Below, one piece after another: positions 58,089 to 64,000 of a stretch of 64,000 nucleotides of DNA; positions within the stretch are counted from its first letter, which is position 1, and every line of letters begins with the position of its first letter. The notes below the pieces were generated by a model, which was not told the origin of the DNA, did no database searches, and worked only from the letters and a program-made list of their open reading frames with translations. This stretch comes from Nitrospira sp. Ga0074138 (GTDB lineage Bacteria > Nitrospirota > Nitrospiria > Nitrospirales > Nitrospiraceae). The DNA is taken from the NCBI GenBank assembly GCA_001464735.1, contig LNDU01000027.1, forward strand, positions 142,212 to 206,211. Reading direction: 5' to 3'. A program made the position numbers and the translations under genes.

Positions 58089-60293
58089 ATGAGTAACGAA
58101 TTCGCGCAATTTCAAGACGCCTTTTTCGAAGAAGCCGCCGAGCATCTCGCGGTGGTGGAGGAGGGGCTGCTCCAACTGGAGCAGCATCCGGAAGACCTGG
58201 ATCTGCTCAACAAGATTTTTCGCTCGGCCCATTCAATAAAGGGCGCGAGCGGCATGTTCGGTTTCAACACCGTGGCGCAATTCACCCACAAGATGGAGAC
58301 GTTGCTCGATCTGCTGCGCAACGGACAAAAAGCTGTCACGCCGCAGGTGGCCGATCTTCTCCTCAGGTCCACCGACTGCCTCAAGACACTGATCGACGCT
58401 GCCAAATCTGGTGCACCCGTAGATACTGAGACGGTGCAACGGCTCACGACGGAACTGGCGACGGCCAGCTCCTCGGATAGATCGTCTTCGCCCCAAGCGG
58501 CCGAATCCGCCAAGGCGTCGCCTGCGGCGCAAGTTGACCATGTGCATGAGTACACCATCGATTGGACTCCACCCGAATGGTTGTTCCAGCGAGGCCTCGA
58601 TCCGCTGCAGATCTTAAAAGAGCTCGGGAACATCGGGACCCTCTCACAGGTCACGATCGATACCTCACGGCTGCCAGACCTGGCCGAGATGGACCCGGAG
58701 AAGTGCTACTTGTCCTGGGAGATGCGACTCAAGACTGGCAAAGACCGGAAGGCGGTCGAAGCCGTCTTTGAATTCGTCCGTGAAGACAGCGTGCTCACCA
58801 TTGCCGAAGAGGTAAGGGGTAAAGAGTTAGGGGGAAGGAGTGACGAGGCGAAGGCCTCTGGAGAATCTATCGGTACCGATCACTCTTCACCCACGCCCTC
58901 TGATGGTAATGAAGAAAATCCCAAACCTCTTGGAGAAATTCTAGTCGAAAGCGGCGTCGTCTCCCGTGAGACGCTGGACCAGGCGTTGGCGCAACAAAAG
59001 CGGGTCGGGCAAATTCTGGTCGAGCAGAAGGCCGCCACGCCGCAGCAGGTCGAACAGGCGCTGCTGAAGCAGAAACTGCAAGAATCCTCCGCGCAAGCCA
59101 AGAAAACCGATACGGCGTCGATCCGGGTCGATACGGCCAAGATCGACAAGCTGATCAATTTGGTCGGCGAGCTGGTAATTACGCAGTCGATGTTAAGTGA
59201 TTTGGGGGCTCGATTCGAGATGCGTCAGTTGCCGGTGTTGATGGAACGGATGGCGGATCTCGAACGAAACACGCGGGAGATTCAAGAACGTGTCATGAGT
59301 ATTCGAATGTTGCCGATCGGCACCGCGTTTGCCAGGTTTCCGCGGTTGGTACGCGATCTCTCGACCAAAGCGGGAAAGAAAATCCAACTTGTTTTGTCCG
59401 GAGAAGAGACGGAATTGGACAAAACAGTCATTGAGTCGATCGGTGACCCGCTCACGCATCTCGTCCGAAACTCTGCGGACCATGGATTGGAACCGCCGGA
59501 AGAGCGTCTTGACAATAATAAGCCTGAAGTCGGGACGATCAAACTGAATGCCTTCCATGAAGGCGGCACTATTTGCATTACGGTAGGAGATGACGGCCGT
59601 GGATTGAATCGCGATAAGATTCTTGCGAAGGCGATCAAGCAAGGGTTGATCAATGAGAACGATAAACCAACCGACGATCAAATTTGGCCGTTGATCTTTA
59701 AACCAGGATTCTCCACGGCTGAGAAAATAACGGACGTGTCCGGTCGTGGCGTCGGCATGGATGTCGTCAAGCGGAATATCGAATCACTTGGGGGCACGGT
59801 GACCATCAAAACGGCGCTGGGGAAAGGCACGACCTTTGCCCTCAAGTTGCCGCTGACACTGGCTATCATTGAAGGGATGACGGTCCGGATTGGGCGAGAG
59901 ACCTACATCGTTCCGTTGCTGTCGATCCTGGAATCCATCCAGCCGAAGCGCGAGTCGGTCAAAACGGTGATTGGCAAGGGAGAGCTCATCAATGTGCGCG
60001 GGACATATCTTCCCGTGGTGAGGCTGTATGAGGTCTTCAACTTACAGCCGGAGCATACTGATCCAGTGAAGGGCATTCTCTTGATCTTGGAAACGGAAGG
60101 GGAGCGTGTGGCCGTGATGGTGGACGAGATTCTTGGTCAGCAACAAGTCGTGATCAAGAGCATGGAACAAAACTTCCGCAAGGTCGAAGGTATTGCTGGT
60201 GCGACGATCCTTGGGGATGGGACCGTTGGCTTTATTCTCGATGTGCGGGGGTTATTAGAAATAGCCCGTCAAGGGGCGCCGCTGGCGGCGTGA
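58089..60293 (+). CDS. cheA: Chemotaxis histidine kinase CheA with MshEN-like linker
   Basis: CheA receives receptor signals and phosphorylates CheY. The 734-residue product has P1 (HPt, His48 in RSAHSIKGASGMFGF), a P2-like domain (about 151-243), P3 dimerisation helices, P4 kinase (N box HLVRNSADHGLEPPEER, G box DVSGRGVGMDVVKRNIESLG) and a C-terminal CheW-like P5. Between P2 and P3 (residues 280-329) lie two repeats (PLGEILVESGVVSRETLDQA and RVGQILVEQKAATPQQVEQA) that resemble the cyclic-di-GMP-binding MshEN motif. All kinase motifs are intact. Confidence 0.95.
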   Translation: MSNEFAQFQDAFFEEAAEHLAVVEEGLLQLEQHPEDLDLLNKIFRSAHSIKGASGMFGFNTVAQFTHKMETLLDLLRNGQKAVTPQVADLLLRSTDCLKTLIDAAKSGAPVDTETVQRLTTELATASSSDRSSSPQAAESAKASPAAQVDHVHEYTIDWTPPEWLFQRGLDPLQILKELGNIGTLSQVTIDTSRLPDLAEMDPEKCYLSWEMRLKTGKDRKAVEAVFEFVREDSVLTIAEEVRGKELGGRSDEAKASGESIGTDHSSPTPSDGNEENPKPLGEILVESGVVSRETLDQALAQQKRVGQILVEQKAATPQQVEQALLKQKLQESSAQAKKTDTASIRVDTAKIDKLINLVGELVITQSMLSDLGARFEMRQLPVLMERMADLERNTREIQERVMSIRMLPIGTAFARFPRLVRDLSTKAGKKIQLVLSGEETELDKTVIESIGDPLTHLVRNSADHGLEPPEERLDNNKPEVGTIKLNAFHEGGTICITVGDDGRGLNRDKILAKAIKQGLINENDKPTDDQIWPLIFKPGFSTAEKITDVSGRGVGMDVVKRNIESLGGTVTIKTALGKGTTFALKLPLTLAIIEGMTVRIGRETYIVPLLSILESIQPKRESVKTVIGKGELINVRGTYLPVVRLYEVFNLQPEHTDPVKGILLILETEGERVAVMVDEILGQQQVVIKSMEQNFRKVEGIAGATILGDGTVGFILDVRGLLEIARQGAPLAA
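58926..59075 (+). other. MshEN-like repeat pair inside cheA
   Basis: Two adjacent motifs of about 24 residues, each with (K/R)xLGxxLxxxG...xxxLxxALxxQ-type spacing: KPLGEILVESG...LDQALAQQ and KRVGQILVEQK...VEQALLKQ. In MshE such paired motifs bind cyclic-di-GMP. The second copy lacks the glycine at its tenth position, so binding is uncertain. Confidence 0.45.
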
Positions 60294-60298
60294 GAGGC

Positions 60299-60455
60299 AT
60301 GTGGAAAACCACTCAGGGAAAAACCCTGGTTAGCTCCCCGTCGTCGTTTAACCACATCGAAGACGTCATCCGTGACATCACACGTGGGGAAATGGGTCAT
60401 GGTGGTAGATGATGAGGATCGCGAGAATGAAGGTGATCTGGTCATCGCCGTATAG
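60299..60455 (+). pseudogene. ribB: Frameshifted fragment of ribB (DHBP synthase N-terminus)
   Basis: The frame from ATG 60299 reads SFNHIEDVIRDITRGEM and then shifts; the next frame continues VMVVDDEDRENEGDLVIAV and stops at 60455. Joined, this is the start of 3,4-dihydroxy-2-butanone-4-phosphate synthase (IEDAI...VVVDDEDRENEGDL). An extra G near 60394-60396 causes the shift. Only about 45 residues are left of about 200, so it is a relic between cheA and cheW. The rest of the gap (60456-60665) holds no gene I can name. Confidence 0.8.
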
Positions 60456-60665
60456 ATCGAACGAGACGCTGTTGCAGCGGGCTCGGGGCCCTTCTCGTGC
60501 GGTCACGACCGCCTCGCGCGGTATGGCAAGGAGTCCGAGCTTAACGGAGGGAAGGCTCAAGTTTTCTATGGGTTGACCGTCGGCTCAAGAAAGGGCGTCG
60601 GCGTGTCCGTCTGAGTCTTGAGAAGGTTGGTGTTTGAGTAATGTGGAACGATGAAGGAGGATCCG

Positions 60666-61184
60666 ATGGCTGCAGCCACGCTTGAAACCGCGACCAAAGA
60701 GCTCAATCAGCAGATCGGTCTCACCACGGATGGCAGCCAATTTTTGACGTTCAACCTGGGTGACGAGCTGTATGGGGTGGATATTCTGAGGGTGCAGGAA
60801 ATTAAGGGATACACGGCTGTGACGAAAATACCCAACACACCACCGCATATCATGGGCGTCTTGAATCTCCGTGGAACCATCGTGCCGATCGTTGAACTTC
60901 GGACCAAGTTTGGAATGCCGACGATCGCCTACACCACCTTTACCGTCATCATTGTCGTCGTCGTACGGGATAAGGTGATGGGACTGGTGGTCGATTCCGT
61001 CTCCGATGTGTTGAACATCGATAAGAAAGATATCCAGCCGCCGCCCCAATTGGGCGTGAAGGTTGATGTGAGTTTTCTCAACGGTATCGGAAGGTCTGGA
61101 GACAAACTCGTGGCGCTCCTGGACATCGATCGTATGATGTCGGAAGGAGACGCCCCGGTGGCGGTGGCAGCTTCGGCGGCATAA
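60666..61184 (+). CDS. cheW: Chemotaxis coupling protein CheW
   Basis: CheW links receptors to CheA in the chemotaxis array. The 172-residue product has two beta-barrel subdomains (SQFLTFNLGDELYGVDILRV, then NTPPHIMGVLNLRGTIVPIV, with DKVMGLVVDSVSDVLNIDKK). ATG 60666 has AAGGAGG just upstream. It is separated from cheA by the ribB relic, so the cheA-cheW spacing has been widened. It is the last chemotaxis gene in the window. Confidence 0.95.
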   Translation: MAAATLETATKELNQQIGLTTDGSQFLTFNLGDELYGVDILRVQEIKGYTAVTKIPNTPPHIMGVLNLRGTIVPIVELRTKFGMPTIAYTTFTVIIVVVVRDKVMGLVVDSVSDVLNIDKKDIQPPPQLGVKVDVSFLNGIGRSGDKLVALLDIDRMMSEGDAPVAVAASAA

Positions 61185-61358
61185 GAAGCGGCATTTTGTT
61201 ACGGGTCAGGGAGCTCGTGCAGCAAATCCAATGGTTTAAAACTAACCAGGTTGATTGATCCGAAGCGGCCCAGCGGCTCACGCGACGCGAGGCTCATCAG
61301 GTGGGAAGCAAGCCGATGGTTCAATCCCATGAACCCAAGGGGCTCTCTAAAAAACCGC
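61185..61358. other. Junction between cheW and the recombinase gene
   Basis: About 174 bases with no gene. The recombinase ends here on the opposite strand, so the two transcripts converge. I see no clear attachment site, but one boundary of the mobile element should lie in or near this stretch. Confidence 0.4.
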
Positions 61359-63119
61359 TCAGTGGTAAATCCATACAGGGCCTGTTGAATAATAGGGTCG
61401 TTGATTGAACGTTTTGCTATACTGCGCCCCGTCCACAGTTGCTTCGCCTCCACCACCAGCGTTGATCACGCTGGTTCCGGTCAACAGTCGACCAAATGTC
61501 CCGGTTGCCGTGAAGCGGTAACCGGGCCTGTGGTCCTCCTCAATGGGTTCACACAGGATGTGTCCCTCCAGCAACGTTCTCAGCATCTGACGAGCCAACG
61601 GCACGTGCCGTCCCAGTAACGCGGGGTGATTGCCCAAGGCGTCTCGTAGTCGTTTGGTAATCTGTCGTTCATCCAATGATAGGGTGGTGGTCAGAGCTTG
61701 AAGCTGCGCGAGTTCGGCGACAAGACTCTCCTTTCGCGATTCTTCCCGATGAAGGGACTGGACGACAGTAGGTGTCCCGTGACCGCTTGCGATGAGTTCC
61801 ACAAGGTGTTGGAGGCGCGTCTCGAGGATAGACAGTTCTCGAGTGACGTCCGAACGCCGGTCCGGAAAGTGAGCCTGCTGTGCCCGCATCTTTTCCAATG
61901 CTCGTGTGATTGATGCTGAAAGGACTCGTCCGTCAACGGCCTCATTCATGGCAGTCAGGACGGCCGAATCAAGAAGGTCTTGCTTAATGGAGACGGCATT
62001 CCTACAGATCGACGTTCCACGCTTGTGAAAGTAGGAACATCGGTAGACGGTCTGCCCAGAACGCCCATCACGGCCTTTATTGATCGCCACAATAGAGCCT
62101 CCGCACCTGCCACATTTGGCGATACTGCTCAGGAGATACGCGCTGCGCTGGTTCTCACCGGTAGGGCGCGACACAAACCTTCCCTGGCCTTCTCGCGTAT
62201 ACGCCGCGGCGTTTCGCTGTCGAAGCGCTTCAACCTGGGCCCACAAAGCATCGGAGACAATCCGTAATTCTGGAGCTTCGAGGCGAAGCCAGTCGGACTG
62301 CGGCCGCTTGCGCTGTTTCTTGGTACCGTCTCGCTGAATAGTCTGTGTTCGATTCCACCACACGATGCCCCGGTAAAGATCTCGCCGAAGGATCTCCCGG
62401 ATGGCCGTCGGACACCAACCGAGAGGCCCACCCATCGGCGGAGAGACCAGCGCTTGATTGAGGGTCTTCGCAATAGCTGCCAGGCCACAACCTGCCGCAT
62501 AGTGTTCAAAAATCTGCGCCACGATCCGGGATTGCTCCGGATTAATCTTCCTCACGACATGTTGACGCCTGAGTGTCCCATCCGAGTTCCGATCGGTGCC
62601 ATACACCGGTTGATTATCGTATCCGTAAATTTTGTTTCCGGTCACGTAGAGACTCTTGGCCTTGCGCATCATCGCGTCATGGGTCCGTTGGCTGGACTTC
62701 TCGCGTTCAAACTCTGACGCGAAATTGGTCAGAGCGAGCATCATCTTGTCCGTGGCACTGTCGAGCGTCCGTTCCTGGTTCGTCAGATAGAAGAAAACTC
62801 GAACGCCAGCATCGACAATCTGTTTGAAGGCATACCCCACTTGGATAGCCTCGCGCCCCAGACGCGATTCTTCAGACATCACAAGGACGTGGAACGCAGG
62901 GCGGGGCTTCAGCGCATTCATCAGTCGTAGAAATCCGGGGCGTTTCACGAACTCGGCGCCACTGACCCCGTCATCCATGTAGATGTGCTCGTCGGAAACC
63001 GTCCAGCCCTTAGACTCGGCGTATGCTCTTGCGTTCTCAATCTGTCGCGTAACAGAGCGAGCTTCCGCTGCCACGCCTGTTTGTTCGGTAGATTTTCTCG
63101 CGTATATCGCAGCACGCAT
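61359..63119 (-). CDS. Large serine recombinase
   Basis: Large serine recombinases cut and join DNA at attachment sites to insert or excise mobile elements. The 586-residue product has the N-terminal resolvase domain (IYARKSTEQTG, catalytic Ser10; MSEESRLGREAIQVG), then the recombinase domain (GPLGWCPTAIREILRRDLYR), a zinc ribbon (AKCGRCGGSIVAIN ... YRCSYFHKRGTSICRN) and a coiled-coil region. It is full length with no damage seen. The start has AAGGAG upstream, inside the end of the small gene that precedes it. Confidence 0.93.
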   Translation of the reverse strand: MRAAIYARKSTEQTGVAAEARSVTRQIENARAYAESKGWTVSDEHIYMDDGVSGAEFVKRPGFLRLMNALKPRPAFHVLVMSEESRLGREAIQVGYAFKQIVDAGVRVFFYLTNQERTLDSATDKMMLALTNFASEFEREKSSQRTHDAMMRKAKSLYVTGNKIYGYDNQPVYGTDRNSDGTLRRQHVVRKINPEQSRIVAQIFEHYAAGCGLAAIAKTLNQALVSPPMGGPLGWCPTAIREILRRDLYRGIVWWNRTQTIQRDGTKKQRKRPQSDWLRLEAPELRIVSDALWAQVEALRQRNAAAYTREGQGRFVSRPTGENQRSAYLLSSIAKCGRCGGSIVAINKGRDGRSGQTVYRCSYFHKRGTSICRNAVSIKQDLLDSAVLTAMNEAVDGRVLSASITRALEKMRAQQAHFPDRRSDVTRELSILETRLQHLVELIASGHGTPTVVQSLHREESRKESLVAELAQLQALTTTLSLDERQITKRLRDALGNHPALLGRHVPLARQMLRTLLEGHILCEPIEEDHRPGYRFTATGTFGRLLTGTSVINAGGGGEATVDGAQYSKTFNQRPYYSTGPVWIYH

Positions 63120-63120
63120 A

Positions 63121-63363
63121 TTAAACTCCTTCGCCCCTTTGAGGGTCTGAAGGATGCCGTTGAATCTCGGACAATGTCAAGCGTGGAGAGGAAGCTTTGG
63201 CATGGGTCGACTGGTATTCCGCTACGAGGATCTGGGCCAGAATATCTACTACGGCATCAAAGATATGTGGAGGCCAGGTATCCGAGGTATGGCCTCGGTG
63301 ACGGGACTCTTGCCGCTTAGCGGCATCGCGAGTACGTGATGAAGGAGTCATCTTAGTGAGCAT
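63121..63363 (-). CDS. Small hypothetical protein upstream of the recombinase
   Basis: An 80-residue product I do not recognise, ending one base before the recombinase start. The tail of its coding sequence contains the recombinase ribosome site, so the two are translationally linked. It is hydrophilic with one amphipathic helix (IFDAVVDILAQILVAEYQ). It may be a recombination directionality factor or regulator, but nothing in the sequence proves that. Confidence 0.6.
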   Translation of the reverse strand: MLTKMTPSSRTRDAAKRQESRHRGHTSDTWPPHIFDAVVDILAQILVAEYQSTHAKASSPRLTLSEIQRHPSDPQRGEGV

Positions 63364-63640
63364 GATGACTCATGGACTACATCGTCGAACCGCGCGAAGC
63401 GATCAACAAATCCCAATCGCCGATCACCGGTCGACCCCGTTCCGAAAGCGCGTGGCACGGCGACACTTATGTGAGAGTTCAGTATTTGTGGCCATACCGA
63501 AAAAGTAGGGGAGGTCGCACAAAGATGGGGTGTTGGACGAGTGTAGGCTGAGGCGTCGCTGGCTTGCGCTGGACGAGAGGCTTCAGCAACCACGCATCTG
63601 AGGCACCGCGTCCGGAGACGCCGTGCCATCTGGGGTCAGC

Positions 63641-63673
63641 CACCGTCGAGTCGCGCCACGCGACTCGACGGTG
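63641..63673. repeat. Perfect 15-bp inverted repeat
   Basis: CACCGTCGAGTCGCG (63641-63655) and CGCGACTCGACGGTG (63659-63673) are exact complements with loop CCA. The stem is GC-rich. No T-run follows on either side. It lies in the gap upstream of the recombinase pair and is the strongest hairpin in the window. It could be a terminator, a recombination site or the end of a mobile element. Confidence 0.7.
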
Positions 63674-63754
63674 TGGATGTGTTTGCGATGACGGAGATTT
63701 TCCTTGAGTCAACCATTGGGCCAGCAGTGACCGCCACACCCCGCATGCAAATGC

Positions 63755-63901
63755 TCAGACAGCGTGGGCACGTGGTGACGAGGCTTGTTTCATGCTCTCG
63801 ATCCCACGGAGAATGAAGACGCGCATGAGGATCTGATAGGGAATGTCTTGCTGTGCCGCCAGCGCCTTCAATTCTTGGAGGGTGCACTCGTCGAGGGCCA
63901 C
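63755..63901 (-). pseudogene. RHH/CopG-like antitoxin fragment
   Basis: The minus-strand frame from GTG 63901 reads VALDECTLQELKALAAQQDI, then PYQILMRVFILRGIESMKQA, and ends at 63755 (48 residues). The pattern 'LD...L.ELKALAxxxxIPYQxLxRxx' is that of short ribbon-helix-helix antitoxins (BrnA/CopG type). It is shorter than whole antitoxins and no toxin is visible, so I take it as a fragment. The frame is open a little further upstream (VRNSDGLIG). Confidence 0.4.
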
Positions 63902-63912
63902 ACCTATCAAGC

Positions 63913-63965
63913 CATCTGAATTTCTTACCCAAGGCCTCCTCGTTGCGTCATTTGAAATTCTTACC
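63913..63965. repeat. Pair of 17-bp direct repeats at the window end
   Basis: CATCTGAATTTCTTACC (63913-63929) and CATTTGAAATTCTTACC (63949-63965) match at 15 of 17 positions. Short repeats of this kind occur at the ends of some insertion sequences, but the window ends 35 bases later, so the element type cannot be judged. Confidence 0.4.
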
Positions 63966-64000
63966 GGGACGGGGACGTGGTGTTGGATCTGAATTCCCCC

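Noticed and set aside
61310..61340. GGTTCAATCCC resembling a tRNA T-loop near the recombinase end
   Set aside because: No acceptor stem, D-arm or anticodon arm can be built around it.

Overview
The window is almost entirely a flagellar and chemotaxis super-locus. Gene order, moderately high GC and sequence style (single short flagellin, CsrA-FliW pair, PilZ, HD-GYP and hybrid-kinase genes mixed with flagellar genes) suggest a Nitrospira-like member of the Nitrospirota. That assignment is inference; the window holds no rRNA or other phylogenetic marker.

Layout. 1-2986: end of a basal-body/export operon (fliH, fliI, fliJ, and a MotE-like membrane/coiled-coil gene). 2987-5040: a small accessory island with a frameshifted gene remnant, an AT-rich putative lipoprotein, two inverted copies of a ~69-bp repeat, and an XRE-type regulator pseudogene with two in-frame stops. 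5041-9279: fliK, flgD, flgE (hook length, cap and hook). 9531-20217: a sigma-54-type promoter, then fliL, M, N, O, P, Q, R, flhB, flhA, flhF, flhG, fliA (C-ring, export gate, placement, sigma-28). 20632-25706: a second sigma-54-type promoter, then flgF, G, A, H, a 91-residue unknown, flgI, flgJ (rod, P and L rings). 25689-31425: sigma-28-type promoters, then flgM, N, K, L and csrA-fliW (anti-sigma, hook-filament junction, translational control).

31494-36617 holds signalling genes: a hybrid histidine kinase and an HD-GYP protein on the minus strand, divergent from a YcgR-like PilZ gene, with a sigma-28-like promoter on each side. 36843-46710 is a glycosyltransferase/methyltransferase cassette ending just before fliC, so probably for flagellin glycosylation. 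46776-50321 is the filament block (fliC, flaG, fliD, fliS, fliT-like). 50338-53451 holds a degenerate GGDEF protein, a second PilZ protein, a second MinD-like ATPase and a small excisionase-type DNA-binding gene. 53646-61184 is the chemotaxis/stator block (cheY, cheZ, motA, motB, STAS, CheZ-like, cheY, cheA, cheW), with a broken ribB fragment between cheA and cheW. 61359-64000 is mobile DNA: a large serine recombinase with a small partner gene, a perfect 15-bp hairpin, and an antitoxin-like remnant.

Together: sigma-54 appears to drive the middle (hook/basal body) genes. FliA (sigma-28), held by FlgM until hook completion, appears to drive the late genes through sites close to TCAAGTTT-N12-NCCGATAA. 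These include csrA-fliW, the HD-GYP/kinase pair, the PilZ protein, fliC and cheY-cheZ-motAB. Late flagellar expression, flagellin translation control and possible cyclic-di-GMP responses therefore look wired into one regulon. fliE, fliF, fliG, flgB and flgC are not here, nor are cheR, cheB, receptors or a sigma-54 activator.
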